DNA from: Diphasiastrum complanatum
Taxonomy: Eukaryota > Streptophyta > Lycopodiopsida > Lycopodiales > Lycopodiaceae
Length of the DNA stretch: 64,000 bases
NCBI GenBank assembly: GCA_029204225.1
Contig: CM055101.1
Location: 35,643,648 to 35,707,647 of the forward strand
Direction: 5' to 3'
The translations under genes and the position numbers were made by a program. Shown in pieces: positions 1-10,668 of the stretch. The first letter of the stretch is position 1, and each line of letters begins with the position of its first letter. Below the pieces are notes generated by a model. That model was not told the origin of the DNA and searched no databases. It worked only from the letters and a program-made list of their open reading frames with translations.

Positions 1-870
1 TCATGCTCTATATGTCAACAAAGGCTCGAAACGACAGAAGAAAAGCTCTAAGCATTCCGCATCGAATCAGAAGCCGACACAGAGTCAAGAGCAATTATCG
101 ACTCCACAGTCGAAAAAGAAGATGTTCTGTAAGTTTTGCAAATGCACTAATCATGAGATCCAGGATTGCAGGATACTAGAAGCAAAGAATGCCAACAAGC
201 AACCAGATCAACAGGCGAATGTAGTCGCAATATCATCTCAGTCTCCTACAATCGACATGGAAGGAACGATAAGGTTAAAGACCAAAAGGTGCAAGTCGAT
301 AATTCTTGGTTTCTAGATTCTGGAGCTACTCAACATATGACCAGTCATTGTGAGCATTTTCACTCCTATACGCCTTACAGTACAAAGAAATTCGTTCATC
401 TTGGCGACGATAGTACACATACTATCGAAGGTGAAGGCACTGTAAGATTGAAGTTCCAACATGATCAATTCAAACTACTATCAAATGTTTTGTATGTACC
501 TAAACTATCTACAAACTTGTTATCGGTAAGTAGAATCACTGATTTAGGTCATAGTTTGAGTTGGAGTCTGATCAATGTTGAATTATCGATAGGACAAGTA
601 AGATCCTCGCACTCGGCAAGAGGCATGGATACTTATATAGACTGACTCATTGTTATTCTGACACAAGTCAAGCCTTGAAAATCTCAGTTCTTGTCAATAA
701 AGCATTACTTTGGCATTATAGATTAGGACACTTGAATCATACATCTGTGTCGAACATGTCCAGACAATCCCTAGCACTTGATCTCGACTATCCAACCGAC
801 AAAGTTGATCTCCATGTCTCTCATAGTTGCATCATTGGAAAACAGACTAGGATCTTGTGAATGAGCTATG
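1..870 (+). mobile_element. Copia-A, left half (gag zinc knuckle, protease, pre-integrase)
   Basis: Remnant of a Ty1/copia element. A CCHC knuckle (CKFCKCTNHEIQDC, about 125-170) is followed, after a frame change near 166-300, by a protease motif (WFLDSGATQHMT, about 307-342) and the GAG-pre-integrase motif LLWHYRLGHLNH (about 705-740) ending at CIIGKQTR (about 830-850). Similarity then stops. The matching integrase end and RT of the same type resume at 5527, so this is the left part of an element split by Copia-B. At least two frame changes make it non-functional. The left edge of the window cuts gag. Confidence 0.8.
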
Positions 871-988
871 GCATGTGGTGTATTGCAATCTATAGTGCTC
901 ATCAATTCAGCTTTGATCTTGCTGATTTTTTAGTAGATTTTGGCCTGGAATCTGTTTTTCCCATCTACTATTAGCTGAATTTTCAAAA

Positions 989-2383
989 ATGGCTAAAGAA
1001 TCGGAATCTATAGGTTCTTTGTTCAATGAAGATAGGTTGGATGGAACTAATTTCTCCTTGTGGTGCTACATGATCAAAAACCTCCTTATTGCTAAAGGTT
1101 TGTTTGAAGTTGTAAGTGGTGATGAAGAGATGCCACCTAGTTTGGCACCTACTACACCGTCAAGAGCTACTTCTTCAATATATGTGGAGGTGTCTTTCGA
1201 AGAATAAAAGAAGTGGGATCGACGTGACACACAAGCACATTCGGTCATAGCGCTATCCGTGAAGAGATCAATCCTACCTCACATTCGATCATGCAAGACT
1301 CCCAAGAGTGCTTGGGAAGTACTTGCCAAGATGTTCCAAGTGAAGAATACGGCGAAAGTGCTTTTTCTACGTAATCAACTCTCACCATTGAAGATGCAAG
1401 AGGGTGATACGCTTTCAAATCACTTAATGAAGATCAAGGATCTTCGTGAAGAGCTTCTTAGCATTGACGAAATTGTCGAGAACTCTCAATTTGTTTCAAT
1501 TACTCTTAATTCACTTCCTCATTCCTATATTCCATTTATGTCTACTTTAAGCATATCTCTTAGGGGACAGCAAATCTCCTTTGAAGAGCTTGTTGGCTTA
1601 CTTCTCCAAGAAGAGCAAACAAGGGTTAATTTTGGTGAACAAGAAGATCAAGCCTTCTTCACCAAAGGCAAAGGCAAGGGCAAGTGGAAAGGTAAGCCTT
1701 CTTCTTCCAAGGATAAAAAATCCAAGGAAGGCCAAGATCAAGGATCCAAAAAGAAGGGTAAGTTGCATTATTGTAAAAAGTTTGGGCACCACATAAAGGA
1801 ATGTAGGAAGAAGCTTACTAAGGATAAAGAGAAAGGTATTGATACAAATACAGCCATGATTTCATTAGAACATCAAAAGGAGGATGATTCTTTCAATCGT
1901 GATTTTGCTTTCGTCACTAACAATCTCATTTCTAATCAAAAGATTTCTACCACTTCTCGACTTGCTGGTTTCTCAGCAAAAAACAACACTACTTCAGCTT
2001 TGCAGGTTGCTGTTTTTTCTTCCATTGATTGGGTGATTGATAGCGGAGCTACACGCCATATGACTCACCATAGAGACGTCTTCACAAAGCTTATGAAAAT
2101 CAAAGATGGAAGCAAGGTTCAAGGTGTTGACAACACCTCCTATCCAATTGAAGGCATTGGATCTATACCACTCATTCTTCCCAATGGAGAAGAAAAGTAC
2201 ATTCGAAATGTACTTTATGTTTCTAAGATTAAGAAAAATCTCATTTCGGTCTCTACAATCATGAATCAAGGATTGATATTAGAATTTAAAGAAGACAAAT
2301 GTCTTATAAAAGACCCAAAGAGATCACTTTTAATTGTTGCTTCAGGAACATTGCGAGGAGGTGTTTTTGTTGGATATTTATGA
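989..2383 (+). pseudogene. Copia-B gag-protease, one in-frame stop
   Basis: Gag and protease of Copia-B in a single frame, interrupted by a TAA at 1205-1207; the same frame reopens immediately and runs to 2383. The N terminus (GTNFSLWCYMIKNLL) has the usual copia gag opening. The lysine-rich stretch about 1660-1760 leads to a knuckle whose first cysteines are degraded (HYCKKFGHHIKEC, about 1766-1804). The aspartic protease site WVIDSGATRHMT lies at about 2029-2064. The reading frame ends just inside the overlap with the pol frame at 2334. The first cysteine pair of the knuckle is incomplete, so nucleic-acid binding by this copy is doubtful. Confidence 0.8.
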
Positions 2384-5042
2384 ACCTAAAGCTTTGACAT
2401 CCTTTGGTCTTGTTGCTACTAATTCACATGCATTGGAGTTGGCTAAAGTATGGCATGCGAGGTACGGGCACCTCAATTTTGGAAGTTTGAATATGTTGAA
2501 GAAATTCAACATGGTGGAAGGCATTCCAAATATGGAGCATCCCAAAGGACATGTATGCGAAGGATGCATACTTGGTAAGTTTCAACGGAAGCCTTTTCCT
2601 ATTGATGGGACTATGAAAGTTGGTGATAAGTTTGCCTTAATTCATAGTGATGTATGTGGTCCAATGAGGACCGAATCCATTGGTAAATGCAAGTACTTCG
2701 TTACTTTTATTGATGATTTTTCAAGGTTTACATGGATCTTTCCTATGAAGGCAAAATCTGAAGTTTTTCAATGCTTCAAAGATTTTCTAGCTATGATAGA
2801 AAATCAATTTGGGCATACTTTGAAGATACTACGTACCGACCAAGGAGGGGAATACATTAAAAGTACGTTCGACACGTTTCTTCAAAGCAAAGGCATTCTA
2901 CATCAAATGACTACACCTTACATACCGCAACAAAATGGTGTTGCCGAGAGGAAAAATCGCACAATCATGGAGATGGCTCGTTGCATGCTTAAAGCAAAGG
3001 GCGTTCCCCACAAGTTTTGGGCTGAAGCGGTTATTACGGCGACATACATTAGTAATCGGTGTCCGACTAAAGCCTTGAAGATTTTGACTCCTTATGAAGT
3101 TTGGTATGATTTGGTATCACCATCTAATGTTGAAGAGGAGGGATTGCCATCATCCTCTAATGGACAACCCACTGGTTCTTCAAGCGAACAGCCCATAATT
3201 CATCAAGAGGAGCAGATTTATGAAGAGGAACGGCCTGTTGAAAACTTTGGACATCATAGTCCAATTTCAGAGCACTTTGGACAGCAAAGTGTTGACAGTT
3301 CAGATCACTTTGGACAGCAAAGCGTTGATCAAAGTAAGGCTGTTGGACAGCCTAAACCAGTCCCTAAATGGCTGTTGCAGACTTTGCAGGACAGCAAAGT
3401 GAACCGCTTCTATGAAGGGAAGACTCGTGCCTCATCTAAATCAGTAGAATTTGCTGTTTTTTCTGACTTTGCTCTTACATCTATTGAGGATAGTGCAATA
3501 GAACTTGTTTTTTATGAGCAGGCCAGAGGAGTAAAATGTTGGGAGGACGCGATGAAAGAGGAGTATGACTCACTCATAAAGAACCAAACATGGGTTCTTG
3601 TTGATCTTCCACGTGGAAAGAAAGCAATTGGTTGTAAATGGGTTTATAAGATCAAGTACAAGTCCGATGGTACTATTGAAAGGTACAAGGCAAGACTTGT
3701 TGCCAAAGGTTATGCGCAAAAGGAGGGCATTGATTATGAGGAAACTTTTGCACCTACCGCACGAATAACTACCGTAAGGATAGTCACTGCTTTGGCTGCC
3801 CATCATGGTTGGCGTATGCACCAACTTGACATAAAGACAGCCTTCCTCAATGGTGATCTTAAAGAGGAAGTTTACCTTCAGCAACCTGCTGGTTTTTTGG
3901 TTGTAGGTCAAGAAGACAAAGTGTGTCTTCTCAAGAAGGCTCTCTATGGACTAAAACAAGCCCCAAGGATGTTGTATCAAAAGATACACACATACTTTTG
4001 TGATCGTGGGTTTTCTAACAGTCCTAGTGAATCTACGCTTTATGTCATGCATACATCTGAGTTTATCATCATCATTTTGCTATATGTTGATGATATTATC
4101 ATTTCGGGTAGTAATGAACAATATATTGCAGCCTTAAAATCTGATCTTGCTTCAGTTTATGATACATCAGATTTAGGCCAATTGCATTTCTACCTTGGTC
4201 TTGAGTTTTTGCAAGGAAAGGCTGGAATCTTCATTACCCAACAACGGTACATTAAGCAGATTTTGAAGTGTTTCAAAATGGAAGATTGCAAGCCGGTTGC
4301 TACACCAATTGAGACGGGCCTGAAGTTAAGTAATCAAAGTGGTGGTGAACCATTTGATACTACACTATATTGTCAAGCGGTTGGAAGTCTCATTTACTTA
4401 TGCAACTCAAGACCATACATATCTTATAGTGTTTCCCTCATGAGTCAATTCATGCATGCTCCGTTGACATCACATTGGAAAGCATTAAAGAGGATCCTTC
4501 GATATCTTCAAGGAAGTAAAACACTTGGTCTGTTTTATCCTTCTAGTGATGATGCATGTCTGGCTGGTTTTTGTGACTCGGATTGGGGTGGAGATCAAGA
4601 CACTAGACGCTCTACTAGTGGTCATTGCTTTTTCATTGGAAATTCTGCAGTTTCTTGGTTAAGCAAGAAGCAGCCCACCGTTGCTACATCCTCAAGTGAA
4701 GCAGAATATAGAGCAACGTTTTCAGCCACTATGGAGTGTATATGGCTGAGACAATTACTTGTCGATATGAAGCATGGCCAGCCCTCAACTACTCTCCTAT
4801 TTACGGATAGTCAAAGTGCTATTGCCATTGCACGAAATCCAGTATTTCATGCAAGAACAAAGCATATCGAGATCCACTATCACTTTGTTCGGGAGAAGCT
4901 TCATAATGGCGACATCACGCTTGAATATTGTCCCACGGAGGATAATATTGCAGATGTGTTCACTAAGGCATTGCCTAGAGTTCGATTTAAAGCTCTTTGT
5001 GAAGCTTTAAATATAAAGCAACATGCTGATTTTCTTACTTAG
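2334..5042 (+). CDS. Copia-B pol: integrase, reverse transcriptase, RNase H
   Basis: Open frame of 902 codons, one frame off from gag-PR, so the two would be joined by a frameshift in this copy; an ancestral single polyprotein is likely. Seen in order: pre-integrase zinc residues ([10 protein letters not shown], then CEGCILGK); integrase core with its D,D,E residues in [16 protein letters not shown] and [13 protein letters not shown] with [33 protein letters not shown] and the active site [11 protein letters not shown]; RNase H with CDSDWGGD and [13 protein letters not shown]. The usual conserved stretch after TPYEVW in the integrase C terminus is missing (about 3095-3120), an internal deletion that kept the frame. 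The start at 2334 is only where the frame opens, not a true initiation site. Confidence 0.85.
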   Translation: MLLQEHCEEVFLLDIYEPKALTSFGLVATNSHALELAKVWHARYGHLNFGSLNMLKKFNMVEGIPNMEHPKGHVCEGCILGKFQRKPFPIDGTMKVGDKFALIHSDVCGPMRTESIGKCKYFVTFIDDFSRFTWIFPMKAKSEVFQCFKDFLAMIENQFGHTLKILRTDQGGEYIKSTFDTFLQSKGILHQMTTPYIPQQNGVAERKNRTIMEMARCMLKAKGVPHKFWAEAVITATYISNRCPTKALKILTPYEVWYDLVSPSNVEEEGLPSSSNGQPTGSSSEQPIIHQEEQIYEEERPVENFGHHSPISEHFGQQSVDSSDHFGQQSVDQSKAVGQPKPVPKWLLQTLQDSKVNRFYEGKTRASSKSVEFAVFSDFALTSIEDSAIELVFYEQARGVKCWEDAMKEEYDSLIKNQTWVLVDLPRGKKAIGCKWVYKIKYKSDGTIERYKARLVAKGYAQKEGIDYEETFAPTARITTVRIVTALAAHHGWRMHQLDIKTAFLNGDLKEEVYLQQPAGFLVVGQEDKVCLLKKALYGLKQAPRMLYQKIHTYFCDRGFSNSPSESTLYVMHTSEFIIIILLYVDDIIISGSNEQYIAALKSDLASVYDTSDLGQLHFYLGLEFLQGKAGIFITQQRYIKQILKCFKMEDCKPVATPIETGLKLSNQSGGEPFDTTLYCQAVGSLIYLCNSRPYISYSVSLMSQFMHAPLTSHWKALKRILRYLQGSKTLGLFYPSSDDACLAGFCDSDWGGDQDTRRSTSGHCFFIGNSAVSWLSKKQPTVATSSSEAEYRATFSATMECIWLRQLLVDMKHGQPSTTLLFTDSQSAIAIARNPVFHARTKHIEIHYHFVREKLHNGDITLEYCPTEDNIADVFTKALPRVRFKALCEALNIKQHADFLT

Positions 5043-5076
5043 TGAATACATGTAATTTCTACATGTCATTTTCATT

Positions 5077-5085
5077 TAAGGAGGG
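5077..5085 (+). promoter_or_regulatory. Copia-B polypurine tract
   Basis: Purine run (aaggaggg) immediately before the LTR start TGTTAG at 5086. This is the expected primer for plus-strand cDNA synthesis. Confidence 0.7.
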
Positions 5086-5526
5086 TGTTAGAATAATAAA
5101 TGTAAATGATGTAGAAGCCATAGGTTACTATGACCCAAAAGGTCGAGATCTGTGTAACCATGGTCATTTATATTTTAGGCCCAAGTTAGTATGACTAACT
5201 TGTAGGGACTCGTGGGTCCACTAGGGGCCTATACATGTGAATTAAGTACCTAACTTGTTATTTGGAGTACTTAATTATTTTATGTAACTTATGGTAGCTA
5301 GATAGCCATTAGTCAAGTTATTGGACAGCCAACAGTCATGAAGGTAGATAGCCATCTTGGACTACTTATATGTAGCCATTCATTTGTATGTGACACACTT
5401 TTGTTAAGCAATCTACTGTTCATATTGGCTGTCCACAAGTTTCTACAAGAGGGTCATCTAACCATCTCTCTCTTCTCTTTGAGAATACTTTGTGTTAATG
5501 AATAGTCTTGATTCTGGATTCCTACA
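5086..5526 (+). repeat. Copia-B 3' LTR (441 bp)
   Basis: Starts TGTTAGAATAA directly after the polypurine tract and ends TTCCTACA; Copia-A pol resumes straight after it. It is clearly related to the LTR at 7044-7465 (both carry the stretch cccaaaaggtcgaga near their start) but not identical, so the two come from one LTR family. Confidence 0.75.
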
Positions 5527-7043
5527 TTCGCCTCAGTCGAATGGACTTGCTAAGAGAAAGAATCGAACCTGAGTCGAATCGGCTAAGTGTATACACTTCC
5601 GAAATTCTTCTGGGCTGAAGTTCTTTCAACTGCAGTTTATATTCAGAATCGATGCCCGACTAAACGTCTCTCAGATTAAACACCTTATGAAGTTTGGACA
5701 GGCTCCAAACCATCATTATCAAACCTACGTGTTTTTTGATGTATCGCTTATGCGCAGATATCGCAAGATATCAGGAAGAAGCTCAACTTTCACAGTATCA
5801 AATCTATTTTCATTGGCTAGACTACTTCAGATAAGGCTTATAAGTTGTATGATCATGTCGAGTCGAAGATATTCGCCAGTCGTGATATCGTCTTCATCGA
5901 AGATCAGTTTATCGACCTCAACGACAAGGGAGAAGCTCATATAGTCAAACTATCGGATGTTCCCGAAGTATCAAACATTACTGTTTCCAACTAGACTAAT
6001 CCTATCGAAGGTCCTAGCTCGACTACTTCAGACGAACAACTTATCAACAACGAATCCGAAGAAGAAGATGTTGCAGCCCAGCAACTACCTTATAATGAAA
6101 ATAATCAACTCCGCTCGTCTCCTAGAAGGTCGACAAGAGATCGCAGACCAACTATAAGGTATATCGAAGAATTTGCAGCCTATCTTGTTCAAGAGTCGAC
6201 TACTGTCGAAGAAGCACCTAGTCAGCCCGATTCTGATCTTTGGAGGGAAGCTATGGATAGAGAGTATTCATCTCTCATCAAGAACCAGACTTGGACTATT
6301 GTTGAATTACCTGCTAGTAGAAATGTAGTTGATTGCAAATGGATATTCAAAATTAAATACAAGGCTGATGGAAGCATCGATCGAAGAAAAGCTTGACTTG
6401 TCACGAGAGGATTTTCACAGATACATAATGTTGACTACACTAAGACTTTCAGTCCAGTAGTTAAACATTCTTCAATCAGACTTCTATTGTCGTTTGCTGC
6501 TATAGCCGATCTAGAGATACATCAAATGGATGTACAGACAACATATCTCAATGGAATTATTGAAGAAGATGTCTACATGATACAGCCCGAAGGTTATACT
6601 GTTGAAGGCAAAAAGAATCATGTATGCAAACTACACAGTCCTTTATGGCTTGAAGTAATATGCTAGAGCATGGTTTCAAAGGATCAACACTTTTCTTATC
6701 AATCACGACTATCGACCAAGCACTTCAGACAATGCAACATTCTTTTATTATTATCACTTTGTACGTGCACGACACACTGTTTTTCAGCAACAGTATCGAT
6801 TTAATAAAAGATGGTAAATCGATGTTATCCTCAGAATTCGACATGATAGGTCTAGGTGAAGCGTTGGGCGAAGCCCATTACTGTCTAGATATTCTTCCTC
6901 AACAACGGTCCTATTTCATGGAACAGTCACAAGCAAACTTCGATAGCTCTATCTTCTACTGAATCAGAGTGTATCGCAGCCTCTCAAGCCACAAAGGAAA
7001 CAGTAAGGTTGAGAAACTTACTTTCAAATGTTTGTCTCAAACA
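5527..7043 (+). pseudogene. Copia-A, right half (integrase end, linker, RT fragments)
   Basis: Continues Copia-A after the Copia-B insertion. It opens with the integrase active-site end (cctcagtcgaatggacttgc reads PQSNGLA), then the linker region, then RT pieces: WIFKIKYKADGS (about 6340-6375), a decayed form of the TETFSPV block (about 6440-6460), IHQMDVQTTYLNG (about 6520-6556) and a degraded active-site region near 6755-6785. Several stops and frame changes are present. About 130 codons of integrase expected between 850 and 5527 are absent, so the insertion was accompanied by a deletion. The last part (6945-7030) looks like RNase H (TESECIAASQATKETVRL) in a broken frame. Confidence 0.75.
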
Positions 7044-7465
7044 TGTTAGAAGTAATAAATGATAATGTTAGTTTCCCATAGGTTACTTTGACCCAAAAGG
7101 TCGAGACTTGTGTAACCATGGGTTAGGTTTATTATTTAGACCATGTTAAGTCAGTTTTGGTTGAGTTGGACCCAATTTTGGTCTAGTAGTAATTCGTGGG
7201 TCCAAGTAAAGTCTAATTATGTTAAGGGACCCTATTTTGACTTTTGGGGGTGCCCTCTAATTAGTAGTGGTTCTTCGAAGGTTCTAGAACTTAGAGTTTT
7301 GGAAGAGTCTAGGCCCTTATATGTCCTCTTTGTTCATTTGTGATTCATTCCCTTTCAAGCATTGCTACTACTTTCTCTCTCCTTGAGGGCGCCTAACCCT
7401 CTCCCTCTTCTTCTTGTATGTGGAGATTGATTGTTAGAAGGATCTTAGCACTTTGATTTCCTACA
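7044..7465 (+). repeat. LTR of the Copia-B family (5' type, followed by a primer site)
   Basis: Starts TGTTAGAAGTAATAAATG and ends TTTCCTACA, directly followed by the primer-binding site. It shares blocks with the Copia-B LTR, such as cataggttactttgaccc. It is in the position of a 5' LTR, but no matching gag-pol follows it. Confidence 0.75.
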
Positions 7466-7478
7466 TGGTATCAGAGCC
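7466..7478 (+). promoter_or_regulatory. Primer-binding site (initiator Met-tRNA type)
   Basis: TGGTATCAGAGCC, complementary to the 3' end of plant initiator tRNA-Met, starts at the first base after the LTR end. Confidence 0.8.
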
Positions 7479-7623
7479 TAGTTAGACCTAACAGTTCATG
7501 GTGTCAAAGCCATGGTTAGGTGGCCCAGGTTGTGGGGCAGGTGACAGCTAGGACCCCAACCAAGTGTCTCTTGAGGGAGGGTGTTGGAATATCAATCCAT
7601 ACCTTAGAGAGAACTATCAAACA
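7479..7623 (+). other. Short non-coding spacer between primer site and polypurine-like tract
   Basis: No coding sequence. A purine run (gagggaggg, 7573-7581) is followed by an LTR-like start TGTTGGAATATC at 7582. Primer site and polypurine tract are therefore only about 100 bases apart, as in TRIM-type miniature elements, but the sequence after 7582 does not match the LTR at 7044, so a complete TRIM is not shown. Confidence 0.35.
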
Positions 7624-7696
7624 GGGCGGATAGCTCAGTGGTAGAGCATCCCATCCGGTATGAGGGAGTTCCTGGGTTCGAATCCTAGTCTGTCCA
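7624..7696 (+). tRNA. tRNA-like sequence (tRNA pseudogene or SINE head)
   Basis: A 73-base segment with a full 7-pair acceptor stem (GGGCGGA with TCTGTCC), a D arm GCTC/GAGC, and a T arm CTGGG/CCTAG around the loop TTCGAAT. Internal promoter boxes are visible: A box at 7631-7642 (TAGCTCAGTGGT) and B box at 7675-7685 (GGTTCGAATCC). The anticodon arm (7649-7667) is 19 rather than 17 bases and does not fold into a clean 5-pair stem, so no anticodon can be assigned safely. It lies in a retrotransposon junction. A decayed tRNA or the head of a SINE is more likely than a working tRNA gene. Confidence 0.5.
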
Positions 7697-7715
7697 TCCA
7701 TATTATGATTTATGG

Positions 7716-8170
7716 ATTTCTAACAAAGCAATATGCTCCGACAATTTTATTTTGTGATAATCAAAGTGCTATTGCTTTATGGGCTAACCCTAGATTTCAT
7801 TCTAGGAGTAAGCACATTGAAATTAACTATCACTATGTCAAAAGCAAAGTTCTTGACAAAGAGGTAAACTTGTAGTACTGTCGAACGCAAGATTTGATAA
7901 CTGAATGCACACAAGAGATTTTGTGCAGAACTAAGTTTGAAGGTCAAGGTATTCATGGATTCAGATTAAGGGGGAGTGTTGGATTATTCTACTATCGGGA
8001 GTGATTCATTTGAATAATCGATCTTTAATCTACATCCATTCATTCATTTATCCACTTTTGCAGTTTTATTCGTGTTTCTAGACAGTCTGCAGAAATACTT
8101 GGGAATCGCTCAACAGGTGGCTTCGACAATGACAACGAACTATCGGAGGAGTCGAAGGATGACAGTTACT
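7716..8170 (+). mobile_element. Copia-C fragment: RNase H end plus LTR start
   Basis: Codes for the C-terminal RNase H ([17 protein letters not shown], then [15 protein letters not shown], to about 7873) with a stop and frame loss after it. A polypurine tract at about 7970-7977 leads into an LTR start TGTTGGATTATT at 7978. The same coding family is found on the opposite strand at 61732-62090 (Copia-G). The LTR is cut by the AT/GA microsatellite at 8182. Confidence 0.7.
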
Positions 8171-8181
8171 ACATTTGTCTG

Positions 8182-8420
<239 letters not shown>

Positions 8421-8568
8421 TCTTTATTAATGTCCTTTGAATACCCTAAGTACATAGGACTAAGAAAAGGTACATGTCAAGTGTGTACATAGGAGCTTTA
8501 AAGCTCAATTACTTACATGAAAACAACTGCAAAAAATACTATAACTGCCTATGAGATGGCTGGCCCAG

Positions 8569-9329
8569 TCACGGGCCATCAGCCTGGCACTGTCGCTGCT
8601 GCCATGCATTTGGTATCTCAACCTCTCCGTCAGAATCACTACTCAAAGATACCTCGGATCTCAGTCTCCGACATGATATGTACTCACTGATGCTCAACTG
8701 TACCACTGAAGGTGTATCCGGATCCAATCTCCTCATCCTCAGATCTGACATCTCTCGGATCATGAATGCGACACATTTGGGGTCCTCATATGAGATCAGG
8801 GTAGAGAGTGTAGTTGGGTGCTCTTTGAACAAGCAGTAGTATCTCCCTCTTATCTCGTAGTAAGCTGGGCATCTGAAGAGAAAATGTGACTCATCCTCGG
8901 TCTCATGAATATCACACATACGACAAAACCGGGCCTCTTGATTGTATCTGCCAGTCTCAATGGCCAGCTGGTATGAGGAGACCCGAAACTGAACCATCAT
9001 TGTCCGCAGTCTGTGTGAAATAATCTTCAACAGATAGCCAGGTACTATAGGGCGTCCAGCTGGATCAAGTGATAGCAAATGTGTGCGACAAAACTCGCTC
9101 TTAGTCCCCAATGGACCCTGCCAGGTGCTCTGAAGATATGATCTGTAGAGGTCGCCCCAGATATACTAATGAATGCCCGCAGGCAAGTCAGTAATTTGAA
9201 TACCCGCTGTGGAGAGAAGACGGTGAGCCTGGGAGTACCTGAGAAAGAGTGCCCCTCTGAGTGTAATTGTCGAGATGAGGATAGATCCAGTGTTGCATAG
9301 TGTGTGTCCTCGACTTGGAAATCCTCCAT
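8569..9329 (-). pseudogene. LINE-A ORF2 C-terminal region with zinc-finger
   Basis: Two overlapping minus-strand frames (9329-9045 and 9111-8569) that together make the C terminus of the LINE ORF2. The last part has the cysteine-histidine pattern FCRMCDIHETEDESHFLF then RCPAYYEIR, the zinc knuckle typical of the LINE ORF2 tail. The homologous part of LINE-E lies around 39600-40300 and aligns over most of this stretch. A single frame change near 9100 breaks it. Confidence 0.75.
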
Positions 9330-9469
9330 CCGCTATATGAATGTGATAATGTGGAATAGGGCCTCAATCAGGATTGGGGGACAGCAAACTCCGCCAATAT
9401 AAATCTGGTGTGGCACGGAGGGCTTAGCCCATATCATCCGAGAGAGCATATGAACGCTTCTTTCCTTCT

Positions 9470-9835
9470 ATACACGGTGGGGTTTGTCGATGAATGTGGC
9501 TAAGACCAAGGTTATGATGTTCAAAACCTCCAGGTCCTTCAGGAGCTTCTATGGGATGGTCTTCCCCTTGAAGTTGTTGATTCCTACACATAGTTGGGGG
9601 TGGTTTTCTAGGGTCCCACTTTCAATGTGAGACAAGTAGCTGCTTCCCTGGGTACGGAAGGGTTATGCCTCATTGGTAGATCTGGAGAGTGTGCTTTAGT
9701 TCACACAACATCGAGGCGACCAGTAAATGTCGACTCTTTGACACTATGTTTGTTCCATTAGCTATGTATGCGGCCGAGACATGGAGTACTGTTTTGGCAG
9801 CCACTAATTGGGCACACATCTCACGGCTCCACATT
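9470..9835 (+). pseudogene. Inverted RT-thumb segment of LINE-A
   Basis: Reads as LINE ORF2 on the plus strand (NVAKTKVMMFKTS at about 9490-9530; an LFDTMFVPLAMYAAETWS block at about 9738-9791), whereas everything around it reads on the minus strand. The segment is exactly the part of ORF2 expected between YIDELE (minus, at 9880) and the RAKPSVPH block (minus, at about 9440). It is therefore an in-place inversion and not a separate insertion. Confidence 0.65.
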
Positions 9836-9843
9836 GCTCCCCT

Positions 9844-10491
9844 CCATCACTCCGTATAACCTGCTCTAGCTCATCTATGTAAAGACCAAAGAGTGTAGGT
9901 GAAAATGGACAACCCTGTTTGACCCCAATAGTACTATCCACCTCTGGTGATATAACTCTTGAGGCTCGGATCCGGCCAATAACTCACCTGTATAATGCTA
10001 CTACTGCCCGTAGGGTATCCTCTTGGAAGCCTCGGTCACGGAGTCTCTGTATCAATAGATGCTTGGGCACGGAATCAAAGGCCTTGCGGAAATCCACAAA
10101 GCAGCAATATACACGCTCTCTCTTGGCCTTGGCCTCCTCAATAATGGATCTCAAGGTAAAGATATGATCTGATGTGATATATCTTGGTCTGAAACCGGCT
10201 TGGCCAATGGCATGGAGTGATCTGGTATCCATCTCTCCACTGATCTGCAACTATAGGATAGAACCATAGACTTTGGCAAAGAGGTGGCTGATCATAATGG
10301 TGCGATAGTTGTCAACTTTCATAGGATCACCGCCTTTGTGAATAACATGGATAAGGTTTGTGGACCATGGAGAAGGGAAACTAGAAGTAACAACTCGATT
10401 AAATAAGATGGAGAGGAAGGGCGAGAGGATGTTAGGAGCATATTTTAGAAGTTCAGCCTCTAGTTCATCAATATCTTTGGCTTTATGTGAG

Positions 10492-10493
<2 letters not shown>
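9844..10493 (-). pseudogene. LINE-A reverse-transcriptase fragment
   Basis: RT N-terminal half on the minus strand: a GDPMKV block (about 10330), a NYRTIMISHLFAKVYGS block (about 10310-10260), the QAGFRPRY motif, the first catalytic-aspartate block FVDFRKAFDSVP, and [18 protein letters not shown]. At least one frame change separates the first and second blocks. The catalytic YxDD part is not found in the correct orientation. Confidence 0.75.
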
Positions 10494-10563
<70 letters not shown>

Positions 10564-10668
10564 TATTAATGTCTTTTCCATGCCAAAGGCATATAAGACT
10601 AATGAAGTACATGTCAAGTATGTGGTAACCATGGGAGCGTATAAAACGTCTCCAAAATTGTATTAAAG
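10494..10668 (-). mobile_element. LINE-B: 3' UTR stub with (CT)33 tail
   Basis: GA repeats at 10494-10560 followed on the plus strand by ctttattaatgtctt and the shared LINE 3' UTR to about 10668. Only about 110 bases of the LINE 3' end remain. It is oriented like its neighbours: its tail touches the 5' end of LINE-A and its own truncated 5' end touches the tail of LINE-C. Hairpin at 10571-10599. Confidence 0.75.

Larger units (their letters stand above)
871..5526 (+). mobile_element. Copia-B, nearly complete internal region plus 3' LTR
   Basis: Ty1/copia retrotransposon in the order gag-PR-INT-RT-RNaseH followed by a polypurine tract and one LTR. No 5' LTR or tRNA-primer site is visible before the gag start at 989; the stretch 871-988 holds only an AT-rich leader. 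The left junction is therefore truncated or deleted, and the exact left boundary is uncertain by some tens of bases. It separates two halves of Copia-A, so it is the younger of the two. Coding capacity is spoiled only by one stop and one frameshift, but the missing 5' LTR makes it immobile on its own. Confidence 0.8.

Noticed and set aside
7624-7696. Functional tRNA-Pro (CGG in the loop)
   Set aside because: The anticodon arm is 19 bases and mispaired, so the anticodon cannot be read with confidence.
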